DNA of 32,373 nucleotides from Chara braunii (lineage: Eukaryota; Streptophyta; Charophyceae; Charales; Characeae), in assembly GCA_003427395.1 (NCBI GenBank), contig BFEA01000047.1, forward strand, positions 2,243,013 through 2,275,385, written 5' to 3'. Made by a program: the position numbers and the translations under genes. The notes beneath the pieces are model-generated. The model saw only the letters and a program-made list of their open reading frames with translations, had not been told where the DNA came from and made no database searches. Every line of letters begins with the position of its first letter. Positions within the stretch are counted from its first letter, which is position 1. Of this stretch, positions 20,225 to 30,366 are shown piece by piece.

Positions 20225-21265
20225 CTAAAATTCACGTACCCCTTTCGAGCCTTTGAAGCTTGTTGAGACGTCATTCTCGTGATTCCTGCAATGAGACGCT
20301 AACGCGAGAGGTTCCCCACTTTTCAGGCTACCCGCCCTTACCATCCTTTTCTCGTCTCGCAGCGGCTTGTTTGATCGTTTGGATCTGACGCCCCCCCCCT
20401 TTCTTCTCTTTTTATTGGTAAGGTCGTATATGTAATAGTATATACTATATTTTGCCATACAGGCTGGTTTTCCCGTGCTAGTCTCGCTCTTGTCTCCTCG
20501 GCCCTCTGGCTCTGTAGGCTCCTTGAACAGTTGAGTCACCCCTGCCAAGTAGCTTTCCCCTATCTCAATCTCTCTCTGAATTATATGCTCGTAATCCTCA
20601 TAGGATAACCGCGGTGTTCCGAATATCAAGATATTAATGACTTCAAGCAGTTCTTGGGCCCGGTTCCCCCAAAATTATCCGTGTTCCAAAGAGACGTCGT
20701 AAAACATCACGATGGTTTGGAGTTGAAAGTGGTCTACCCATACTATTGTTGCGTCCGCCAGATCTCGTGCCCTCAGAAGGCTCCCAAAGATAAGGTCTAT
20801 CAAAAATCGGGGGCCCTGACATCGTAGTGGGGTCGCTGGCGCCATAAACCCTTGCCAACTCTCTATTTTCACCCTGGTTCATAATCCCACGTTCCTCCTG
20901 CCTCGAATTGCTTGTCCTATCCATGTCATCACTCAGGCGGCTCTCCAGAAGACCGGGGCTAGTTCGTGGCCTTGTGCTATTCCGATCCCCAGCGAGTGCC
21001 ATCCGACTTCGGGTAGGTACAAAGTCTCAGTTATTTCTAAATTGGAGTACAATTCATCCCCAGGCCCCCGGTTAAACCGCATTCCAGTCCACAAACATTC
21101 CACCATTACGAAGGCGTTGTCCCTCCCCAAAGTTACGGCCCACCATTCTTCATCGATTCCTCAGACTTCGAAGCTTCCTGGAAGCGATACTTCCCACCCC
21201 TTGTCGTTATTCCAGGGTGGGCTGGGGTACTGGGGCTGGCGTGCCATCCGGACGCGTGTTGCCAT
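20225..21265 (-). pseudogene. Repeated-domain module D (fourth copy, unknown family)
   Basis: Read on the minus strand from ATG at 21265, one frame runs to 20225 with only four internal stops (TGA three times, TAA once). It opens MATRVRMARQPQYP and carries the three anchors of the family: FVMVECLW (residues 52-59), GPRFLID (151-157) and GESYLAGVTQLF (236-247). Between the last two lies a VMFYDVSLEHG segment that matches the DFYKTSLKHR of module B. The distances from the anchor Trp (98 residues to the middle Asp, 188 to the last Phe) match modules A and B. After the last anchor comes an acidic then a basic, low-complexity tail. The family is not recognised. The clean ATG and tail suggest that modules may have been separate proteins or cleavage products. 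Stops make it non-functional under the standard code. Confidence 0.6.
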
Positions 21266-21419
21266 TATCGTTGATTGGTGATCTCCTGCATAGCCCAAAC
21301 AGAGAGGATTACAACCTTCCTTCAACAACCGTCCGTCTACCGCCTCTTTTTCCTTTCACGTCCTCATTCTTCTTCTCTGGCTTTTGCTGATTTTTTTTTC
21401 CCATTTTTTAGTTCACCTA
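21266..21419. other. Linker between modules C and D
   Basis: Short CT-rich (plus strand) spacer containing a T9 run near 21391. It may be an inter-module linker or the leader of module D. No motif. Confidence 0.3.
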
Positions 21420-22259
21420 TCAAGGAATACCATCTTCCAGCCCGTATAACTGGTACATATTGTCTATGTAGGCCAGGCCCCGGCCTACCTCGCACCAGAT
21501 GACGTCCCACAAGACGTAGTCATTGATTAGTGGAATCCTTAGCCTTGTTGTCAAAGTTGTGTGTAGTATACGTAGTACCTCATACCTCTCCCTGCTGTCG
21601 AATGACCCCATTTCTAGAAAGATTTGATAGTATTCCCTATAAGTCATTGCTCCTTCAAAAGTTAGGTCAGCAAGGGCCGTTACTGCCTGCCTGACATGCG
21701 CTACGCCACCCATCCTTTGTAGTATAAAGAGCGGCAACCTCGTCCGTACGTTCGTACTAGGTAGAATAAAGGTTCCTACCGTAGTCACCCTTAGGTCCGT
21801 CGTTACTTCGTTCCGCTAAGGATCGACGAACTCAAACCCCGCCTCCCATACCAGCTACCATGCCCCCTCGAACATACTCCGCGGGTCTTCCCCCGATGCT
21901 AACATGACCACAAAGGTGCACCACCTATCCTTTGATAGGTACAACCACCCCTGCGCGTGTACGTGCCCTCGCGAATCCGGATTCCATCCGCCCTGCTCCC
22001 CTTCCACATGCCATTCTACTCTGGTTACCAGGTACACCATGTTCTCCAAAAGTTCGATTCCGACTCAGTCGACTATAGGATTCCGAATTTCGTTCTGGGT
22101 AAGCATGCTGATTTCTATGCCGCCATCCCGTTCCCATGATGGCTCGATTCCCAGTGGGCGGTCTTCAAGAAACGTCCTTCTTCGGGCCATTACGTATTTC
22201 CCTTCTTGTCTTAGTTCCTTACCTTCGATCAACACTTGCGCCCACAGTAGCTGAAAGCC
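21420..22259 (-). pseudogene. Repeated-domain module C (third copy, unknown family)
   Basis: One minus-strand frame stays open from 22259 to 21420 apart from TGA and TAG codons (three in total), giving about 280 residues. Anchors: YLVTRVEW (residues 76-83), FILPSTNV (164-171) and YIDNMYQLYG (264-273). The Trp-to-final-Tyr distance is 189 residues, in line with the other three modules. The stretch after the first anchor, AQGWLYLSKDRW then MLASGEDPRSMFEGAW, is the best preserved version of a segment also seen as ARGWVYLS in A and MLAAGQDPMWLLGNA in B. The start codon is not clear, and this module is in a different frame from A, B and D. It is predicted soluble, alpha/beta-like, with no signal peptide or membrane segment. 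Function unknown. Confidence 0.62.
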
Positions 22260-22420
22260 TCTTTCCCGTTTTAATCTTCATGTGCGCCCCGCTTAATTAG
22301 TGTACATGCTTCCTACCCTACATTACCCCCTAGTTTACATGCATCCCCCCTTCTTTCTCGCCTTTGCCTCCCTTGATTTCCTCATGGCTTCAGAGCTCCC
22401 CGTCCCTTAGTTGAACCACA

Positions 22421-23224
22421 TTACTTCGAATAGTTTAAAACACCATGTACGTATGAGGGCGTGGATGCCACCTTCTGGCTGATTATGGCATTCATGGTTT
22501 CAGGATCCACCTCTAGGCGATCATACTTATTCATTCGTTAAATGATGAGGACTTCCCAGACATTGTCGTCGTAGAAGGGTCTGTGTTTCAACGAGGTCTT
22601 ATAAAAGTCCTCAGATAACCAGACAAACTCTACATATACCCGTTCCACAGAGTCGGTCACTTCTAAGATGTGGTAAGACCCCCTAAGCCAATCAACCACG
22701 AATTCCGGTACGTAGACCTTTGTTCGTAGGCAAGGCGGTCTGAGTTTCTTCCATCCTCCCATCACGACCCTACTAGTGACCTCATCCCACCCTTCGTTAG
22801 CGAACCTCTCGCCTTCTCTTTGAGTCCTTGCTTTTGCATTCCCAAGAAGCCACATCGGATCCTGTCCTGCTGCTAGCATAGTGCAAAATAAGTGTCACCC
22901 CTTTTCAGAAAGAACAATCGTTCCAACTGATTCCACTTTTCCTTCCTCTATCTCGTCTCATCCTTCCTCTTCCCTTATTGGGTTCCAGATCCGTTTTATC
23001 CATAGGTATGATAGTTCCGGACCGACTTCAAATCCAATCCAATCACACGTGGTCCCTCTCCATTCGTTTTCCACCGGTATAAGCATTTCTACCCCCCTTT
23101 TAAGTCGCCTTGGCTCCCATCCTTTGAAAGTGCAGTCCATCAGCAGCTGCTCTCTAACCATCATCCCTTCCTGCACAGCGCCGACCACTCATTTCCCCCA
23201 AATAAGTTCCTCCTCTCAGAAATC
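22421..23224 (-). pseudogene. Repeated-domain module B (second copy, unknown family)
   Basis: Follows module A in the same minus-strand frame. It is interrupted by several TGA codons and one TAA. Anchors: YLWIKRIW (ending at 22985), VYVPEFVVD (ending at 22691) and YVHGVLNYSK (ending at 22424). Spacings are 98 and 186 residues from the anchor Trp, as in A and D. The N-terminal part (GAVQEGMMVREQLL, RGVEMLIPVE, WIGFEVGPELS) matches module C more closely than A. After the first anchor come LFCTMLAAGQDPMWLLGNA and a WKKLRPP segment, then DFYKTSLKHRPFYDDN and a WEVL helix. Beyond 22421 the frame is littered with stops, probably decayed linker. Unknown function. Confidence 0.62.
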
Positions 23225-24034
23225 TCATTCCCTTATCTCATCCCCCTCATCGTCGTCACTGAGGTCACCCTTTCCGTCATAGAATAATTCCCTCACCCCT
23301 TTCAGGAAGGTCTCCCCCACTGCAACATTTCTATAAGCTATCCCCCAATGTACCGGGCTAGGGACATAGACATTATCTATGCTAATGCAGTTCAACATCT
23401 CGGCTAGTTCCCTCACCCAATTTCCTTCAAATGACCTCATTTCTACCGACAGCCGGAAGAAGTCCTGCCTGGCGCACTGGTACAACCCAAGGTTTGTCAT
23501 GGACTGACATATCTGCACCAACCTACTCCAGGTTTCGAAGACCGCATCCACCAGAAAGGTAGGTAACACGCATCTCATCGTTCTGAGGGGCCGTCTCGCG
23601 TTCCCCTTATCCCCGAGTTCCACTCGCACGTCTACCCTATCCATTTCCATCTCCGCCCGCTGACATACTGCTCATAGAACCTCCCTTTCTGCCTGCCTAA
23701 ACAGTTCGTCCGGAGCGGTCCCTAGTACCAAGTCCACGAACAGGGACAAGTAGACCCACCCTCGGGCTTCCACCGTCCCACGGAATTCAAAATTCATCAA
23801 GCTTGGCAACAATCTCGACAGACTGACCTTAGTCCATATCGTCTCTATCCAGAGGAACATGTCCTCCTCGTCCAGCATTACAGTTTGATAGGCTGGCATT
23901 AGGTATGTCTACGTTCCATCTTCCGGGAGGACAACCGATACTTCTTCCTGGAGGACAACCCATACCCCGTCCTTTACATATACCGACATTTTCGGATCGC
24001 TGAAATAGATTGGGGACGACAGTCACCGCACCAT
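23225..24034 (-). pseudogene. Repeated-domain module A (first copy, unknown family)
   Basis: Minus-strand frame from ATG at 24034 to the stop at 23225, 269 codons, with only three internal stops (TGA, TAG, TGA). Anchors: FLWIETIW (residues 60-67), CVLPTFLVD (155-163) and VGETFLKGVRELF (239-251), followed by a very acidic tail containing DLSDDDEGDE. Trp-to-Asp and Trp-to-Phe distances are 96 and 184 residues. The segment after the first anchor includes ARGWVYLS and a Leu/Phe-rich helix. The final anchor matches GESYLAGVTQLF of module D almost residue for residue. Module B begins at once in the same frame, so A and B were probably one polyprotein. No known domain, transmembrane segment or signal peptide. 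I do not recognise the family. Confidence 0.62.
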
Positions 24035-27000
24035 CTTGTTTTTCCAGCACCCGATTCATTTTTCCATAAGAGAGCACCGGACGGTCCCCCCGGTCAGGTC
24101 AATCTATACTTTAGATGAACATTATTTCAGACCCCTCACCAAGGTCTCCCTACTCTACCTTCCCATTCCTAAGTACCATCCTTCCATAGCACCCTCGGTC
24201 GGCCATCATGTCCTACATTCCTTTTCTTGGTTTCATTCTAGTTGACCTCCATCCTCCTTCCTCTCAATCATCTCTCACTCTTGTAGACATAGGCAGGGAG
24301 GTGGGAATAGACTAGAATCATAGCCTCGTCTAACAACTCAAACCTCAGCCAACCTTTACAAAGGGGGGATACAAAAAAAAAGATTCAAGCAATCTCACAT
24401 ACAAACCAGTCATCTCCTCACCGGCTTTCCCCAATGTGTCTCTCCGCTGGTATTTTCGGTAGAGTTATATCCCATACCTCAAGCGCAACTCAACCGTCGC
24501 GAGTGCGGTACTTAGGCTCCGGCGCAGGGTGTTACCCCTCCCCGTTTGCCCAGAATACCCCATCCCGTTTTGCCGTTCTTGCGTACCCCTGTTGGTACCG
24601 GGAATCACCCTGTGCACCCCGTTAGGAGCAAAAGTCGGTTGTCTGACATTCACTTTCATCGGTTCAATAAGAATCAGTCTTTCCCCTGCTGTACTACGAG
24701 AGGCTACTAACTGTCTTCGAAACTCCCTCCTTGCCCCACATGCAGCGAACCTCCGTTTGTCGACGAGCAGCCGTCACGCCTGAGGAGAGGTTTCGCATCC
24801 CCCTTGGGCAAGGTGTCGAGTCATGCTCGGTCCGCTCGGGAAGGAGTGCTACTAATTAACCGGCGACCAACTCTTGCCTGACAGCCCGGTGGCTCAACCT
24901 CCCACATATGAGACCCGACGACATTTCAATAAAAACAACTTTTCGCAACCCGCCCCAGCTGGTTCAGACCCATTCTTTCCTTCTGAAAGGCAGGATGCTC
25001 AATTTCCCCTCATGCAGATCGCAAGTCCCAAGTGAGACACACATAGTACAAGTGCCTTTCCCTCGGTGCACCCAGCGCTTCCTACCCATATCTCACAATT
25101 TTCTCTCAGGACAATGAGTGTTACTCCCCTTACTTCCATACACAGTGTTTGGTTCATTTTCGTGAGCGTCTTCAAGGGTGAGCTAGTTTTCTTAGGGCTC
25201 TAGCAACTCCCTTAATTCCCTTTATCTTCTTTGGTATGTCCTTTCATAGGGTAGGATTGTTCCTTCTTGATGACTGTTGTGTTCATATGGGTTCCTTCAA
25301 GCATCTCAAGTGCATAGTGCATGAGCCCGCTGGGCTCAAAAGAATAAGAGAGAAGAGCACCCAGTCGGTCAGATCACTCCGCCACGAGATTTTCATTGGA
25401 CCCCGACCGAAGCCAAAGCGCCAACCGCCTACCAGGTAACCGGAGCCCTTCTTTCACACGAAGAGGAAGGGTTGACATGCAACTTGCCCAAGGCTTCTCC
25501 AGACCGACGCACACTTGCATCGGATGAAGGAGGGCTAAAGCTACTTCACAAGGAGTGAGCTGATCAAGTATGCATCACGTATGTTATACCTCCAGGTCTG
25601 GCCATGCCATGTGCCTAGTCACCCTCAAGTCTGATTCTCTCAAAGGGGAGAGCATGCTCAAGTCCAATGTTTACTTATCTTCGGTTATGTACACGGTCAC
25701 GCGTCGGGCGCCCCCCTTCGGAATGGTAAGGGTCGGCTTAACCCTATACCTCTACCATTTTTTGTAGGGTCGTACCCTGTTAGACTTTCGAGTCTGTGTC
25801 GAACCCGCGGCGACTCCCAGTTGGCTCTCCTCCGCCCACACTCATGCTCAGGGCGCGGATCGTTCATAACAGGGGCATCCCCACCTAGTGCTTTGAAATG
25901 GATGGGGATGGGTCATTTGTAAGAGAGCTTTGACATTGGGGATGTAGCTCCGCCCTCTCGCTGGATGGTAGACTCGCCAGACTTTTTGTCAATCGTTATT
26001 TCTTGGTACTTTGAAGTGCTATCATGCAATAACTTTTTCCAACACTCAAGCAGTCCAGGGGGTTTATTGAAATCATTTCTTTTTTTATGCGTAAGCATCA
26101 TCATTGGGTCACGCATCCATTTACTAAGCGGGAAAAGTCATTAAGGCCTTGTCGAGGCGGCGACCGCCCTTTGGCTCGGGTCCGCGGACCATGTCTCGTG
26201 GCACCCCCCTACGCCTTCCTAAGGTTTAGCCAGCTTCCTTCTTTGGTCGTCCTATATGTGACTTTCGTTATCGCATACATCATGCATGTCTTTCTTTTGT
26301 CCAACCTTTGCATTTGTCCTATACACCCCTTAGTCTTTTCGGGGCTCCATCCCTCATACACGCCTAACCTTTTTTTTCATTTTTAATCTAGGCAACCCCC
26401 TCAGTCGCCTTATGTCTTTGTTGTTTGCTATAGCCGACTTTGCTTTGCACAAACATGCTTAAGAACTTACTCAAGGCCAAGGGTTAAGTCCACAACCCGT
26501 TTGGCCTCAGTCTCACTTTCTCTTTGTCGCCCGACACACACGGGAGTCAATCCCACTCAATGACTCTTTAGGCTACTCACATGCGCATTCAACACAATTT
26601 ATGCAAAGCATCCCCCACTTGGGGTCAACACATAATCCCTCCCACAAGCCTAAGTTCACTTTTCCTTGGCTCTTTGTGCTTTCCTTTTTCTTTCTTAGTC
26701 CAGCTCAAACTCTTCCCTTAGTCATGTAGTCGAGGCAATGGTTGAATCAACTGACCTTGCTTCAAGTACCAACTTTCTATAGTCTTTTTTCGGACTTGCC
26801 TCCTTCCAATTTCTCATATGTCTTTTCCTTTCCTTTTTGGCGGCACAAGGGACCGGCAGCCCTCCCCTTGCCCACTTTCTCCACTAAGTGAGGACAAATT
26901 CCTTTCACTGTTCGTTCTCTGGCAATGTAACAAGTGAATGAGGAAGGGTTAATTATATGCCAAGAGGGGAGAGGGGGAGGAGGTAAGGGCCACGCTTTGG

Positions 27001-27058
27001 AATGTGGGAGAGGGATGACAACAGGGAAAGCGAGGCGGTGGTAAAGGAAGAAGAAGAG

Positions 27059-27061
<3 letters not shown>
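24035..27061. other. Unassigned region between module A and the right long repeat
   Basis: About 3 kb without a supportable gene. A Gly/Asn/Arg-rich minus-strand frame at 24659-24465 could be a leader of the module protein but has no motif. Near 25800-25830 the plus strand reads GAACCCGCGGCGACTCCCAG, reminiscent of the tRNA-Arg primer sites of some plant gypsy elements, but the match is short. At 26955-27061 the plus strand turns purine-rich and leads into the AG microsatellite. If the right long repeat is a 5' LTR on the minus strand, its primer-binding site should lie here. None was recognised. Confidence 0.4.
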
Positions 27062-27120
<59 letters not shown>

Positions 27121-27156
27121 AGGGAGGGAGGGAGAGAGGGAGGGAGAGAGAGAGAG
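27062..27156. repeat. AG/GGGA microsatellite opening the right long repeat
   Basis: An AG run of about 53 bases passing into GGGA and AG repeats, equivalent to the window-edge microsatellite at 1-80. The Ser/Leu/Pro-rich minus-strand frame over it is an artefact. Confidence 0.96.
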
Positions 27157-27299
27157 TTTCTATTCCTAATCAACTTACCCCCTGCTTGTCCCATCGTCCT
27201 ACCTAAGGTTCACTTTCTATACCTTGCTTCTTTGTGCCCCTTTGGTCATGGCCTTTGGTTGGTGAATGAGATGAAGGGGGAAGGGGGTGTGAGGCAGTT

Positions 27300-28350
27300 G
27301 GATATGGAGGATGGTTGAAGAAGATGGAGGAGGAAGATGGTGCGAGGTGGTTGGTTATGGTGGATGGGTGAAGAAGGTAGAGGAGGAAGACAGTGTGAGG
27401 TGGTTGGCTAGGGTGGATGGGTGAAGAAGATGGAGGAGGAAGATGGTGCGAGGTGGTTGGCTATGGTGGATGGGTGGAGAAGATGAAGGAGGAGGATGGT
27501 GTGAGGTGGATGACTATGGTGGATGGGTGAAGAAGATGGAGGAGGATGGCGGTGTGAGGTGGTTGGCTATGGTGGATAGGTGAAGAAAGTGGAGGAGGAA
27601 GATGGTGTGAGGTGGTTGGCTATGGTGGATGGGCGATGAAGATGGAGAAGGAAGATGGTGAGAGGTGATTGACTATGGTGGATGGGTGAGGAAGATGGAG
27701 GAGGAAGATGATGGGAGGTGGTCTGCTATGGCGGATGGGTGAAGGAGACGGAGGAGGAAGAGGGTGTGAGGTGGTTGGCTATGGTGGACGGGTGAAGAAG
27801 ATGGAGGAGGAAGATGATGTGAGGTGGTTGGCTATGGTGGATGGGTGGGGAAGATGGAGGAGGAAGCTGGTCTGAGGTGGTTGGCTATGGTGGATGGGTG
27901 GGGAAGATGGAGGAGGAAGCTGGTCTGAGGTGGTTGGCTATGGTGGATGGGTGAAGAATATGGAGGAGGGAGATGGTGCGAGGTGGTTGGCTATGGTGGA
28001 TGGGTGAAGAAGATGGAGGAGGGAGATGGTGCGAGGTGGTTGGCTATGGTGGATGGGTGAAGAAGATGGAGGAGGGAGACGGTGCGAGGTGGTTGGTTAT
28101 GGTGAATGGGTGAAGAAGATGGAGGAGGAAGATGGTGTGAGATGGTTGACTATGGTGGATGAATGAAAAAGACGGAGGAGGTAGATAATGGGAGGTGGTC
28201 GACTATGGCGGATGGGTGAAGAAGATGGCGGGGGAAGATGGTGTGTGGTGGTTGGCTATGGTGGATGGATGAAGAATATGGAGGAGGAAGATGGTGTGAG
28301 GTGGTTGGTTATGGTGGATGGGTGAAGAAGATGGAGAAGGGAGATTGTGT
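27300..28350. repeat. 53-bp minisatellite, right copy (about 20 units)
   Basis: Same unit as at 221-1448. Anchors AGATGGTGCG at 27971, 28024 and (variant) 28077 give an exact 53-base step. Neighbouring identical units at 27898-28080 point to local homogenisation. Confidence 0.95.
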
Positions 28351-28595
28351 GAAGAGTCCGATACTTCGTCCTACCCTAAGCGTTCGGCTCCGTCTCCCTC
28401 AGTTATCCCTAGTTCCGGACTTCAAAAAAAAAGTTCAGACTTGCAGCAACTAATCCTACAGCAAATACGCAGAAAACACGTTGCGAAAAACAAAGATTTC
28501 AGAAAACAGTCTTTGCAGATTTACAGATTTGCAAATTTTGCCCCCTTAATCCCTTTTTCGGACCGGTCTGTGCTCCGGAGGTCGGCCATCGACTT

Positions 28596-28687
28596 TTCAG
28601 CAGCAGCAGCAGTAGCAAGGGGTTTGGTCAAGCATCAGCAACAACAACAACATTATTATAAACAGCAACAGCAGCAACAGCAGTCCC
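28596..28687. repeat. CAG/CAA trinucleotide tract, right copy
   Basis: Equivalent of 2078-2163, with longer CAG and CAACAA runs and the same ATTATTATA interruption. Confidence 0.9.
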
Positions 28688-28839
28688 TGTAAAAGAAACG
28701 GTCATTTTTCGTACCTCCTATTTACCGCGTTTGATTAAAACACGGAGGGAACAAGCGAGATTCAAAATAAAGCACAGGGGGGGGTTACCAGCGCATGTAT
28801 GCGACAATCCGATCTTTCAGACTAACACATAAGTGCAAG

Positions 28840-29345
28840 AATGGGAAAGTCATGAGGGTGACACAAGCATGTCACAAATTGATCTGTCACTAAGTTCTAG
28901 AATTGACAAACCATAAGTGTGACAGAAACATATGACTAGTTGAACAACGAAGATGAATTGGATTATCACCAAGTGCAAGAGTTGACAAGGCATGAGTGCG
29001 ACACAAACATGTTACTAGTTAAACAACCAAGGGTGAATCGGACTATTATCAAGTGCAATAATTGACAAGGCATGAGTGTGACACAAGCATGTGACTATTT
29101 GAACAGCCAAGGGTGAATCGGACTATTACCAAGTGCAAGAGTTGACAAAACAGGAGTGTGACACAAGCATGCGACTTGTTGAACAACCAAGGGTGAATCG
29201 GACTATTACCAAGTGCAAGAATTGACAAAACATGATTGTGATACAAGTATATGACTAGTTGAACAGCCAAGGGTGAATCGGACTATTACCAAGTGCAAGA
29301 ATTGACAAAACATGAGTGTGACACAAACATGTGACTAGTTGAATA
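28840..29345. repeat. 80-bp tandem array, right copy (about 6 units)
   Basis: CATGAGTGTGACACAA anchors (or one-base variants) at 29071, 29151, 29231 and 29311 are exactly 80 bases apart. Fewer units than in the left copy. Confidence 0.95.
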
Positions 29346-30150
29346 TCACGAATTCACAAAACGTGAGTGAAAGATCACCAAAAACACTAGAATGAGCACA
29401 AACCAAAGTTGCGATTTACTACCAAGTGAAGAAATGGAGAAAAATCGAAAGGAGAGTGGGTGAAACTCACTCTCATCCATGAAATCACAAAATGGAATGT
29501 GACGATTTACATGGGAGTGAAGAAATTGACAAAATGTGAGTGAAAAATCACCCAGAACACTAGAATGAGCACAAACCAAAGTTGCAATTTACTACCAAGT
29601 AAAGAAATGGAGAGAAAGTGAAGGGAAACTGAGTGGAACTCACTCCCATGTATGAAATCACAAAATGGAAAGTGACGATTCACGTGGGTGTGAAGGAATT
29701 GACAAAACATGAGTGAAAAATCATCCAAAACACTTGAATGAGCCCAAACCAGAGTTGCAATTTACAACCAAGTGAAGAAATGAAGAGAAAGTGAAAAATG
29801 AGTGAGTGAAACTCACTCTCATGCATGAAATCACAAAATGGAAAGTGGCAATTCACATGGGACTGAAGGAATGGATAAAACATGAGTGAAAAATCATCCA
29901 AAACACTAGAATGAGCACAAACCAAAGTTGCGATTTACTGCCAAGTGAAGAAATGGGGAGAAAGTGGAGAAAGAATGAGTGAAACTAACTCTCATGCATA
30001 AAAATTGATAAAATTACAAAATGGAAAGTGGCGATTTACATGGGAGTGAAGGAATTGACAAAACAAGACGAGAGAGTGAGTCTAACTCACTCTCAAGCAT
30101 GTATACACAAAGTAGGAAGTAGCGATTTACTATGGAGTGAAGAATGAGCT
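29346..30150. repeat. About 173-bp tandem array, right copy (about 4 units)
   Basis: GAGTGAAA anchors near 29365, 29538, 29711 and 29884 are 173 bases apart. Each unit holds the GAGTGAAACTCACTC hairpin. Related to the left array at 3011-3960. Confidence 0.93.
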
Positions 30151-30235
30151 CATGGGAAGATCATTGCTAGTGAAAAATGTCCCCTACTATCTGCACTAAG
30201 CTTTGGAAAATGTAGATGAGGGAACATGGAGGAGT

Positions 30236-30366
30236 AAGAGAAAAAGACGGGAAGGAAGAAAAAGAAGAGGAGGAAGAAGAAGAAGAAGAAGAAGAAGAAG
30301 AAGGAGAAGGAGAAGAAGAAGAGCAAGGAGATGAAGAAGAAGAAAAAAAAAAAAAAAAAAAAAAAA
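30236..30366. repeat. GAA/A-rich purine tract, right copy
   Basis: GAA and GGA triplets ending in an A-run of more than 20 at about 30344-30366. The left copy lacks that homopolymer. Confidence 0.92.

Noticed and set aside
21265-24034. Possible relation of the four modules to the plant mobile domain or to the common retrotransposon Gag domain
   Set aside because: None of the hallmark motifs I know for those families is present, and the anchors do not fit. Left as unknown family pending a profile search.
25800-25830. GAACCCGCGGCGACTCCCAG looks like a tRNA-Arg primer-binding site of a plus-strand gypsy element
   Set aside because: Only about eight consecutive bases agree with the remembered TGGCGACTC pattern. 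There is no CA-ended LTR before it and no coding sequence after it.
25938-25980. GGGGATGTAGCTC followed by TGGATGGTAGAC resembles the 5' half of a plant tRNA-Ala
   Set aside because: The D-arm spacing is scrambled and no T-arm or acceptor partner follows. Not a tRNA gene or a clear pseudogene.
26955-26985. Plus-strand purine tract AAGAGGGGAGAGGGGGAGGA as polypurine tract of a plus-strand element
   Set aside because: It would require a plus-strand element, but the internal remnants are minus-sense and there is no primer site after the left repeat at 5219. Kept only as a caution on orientation.
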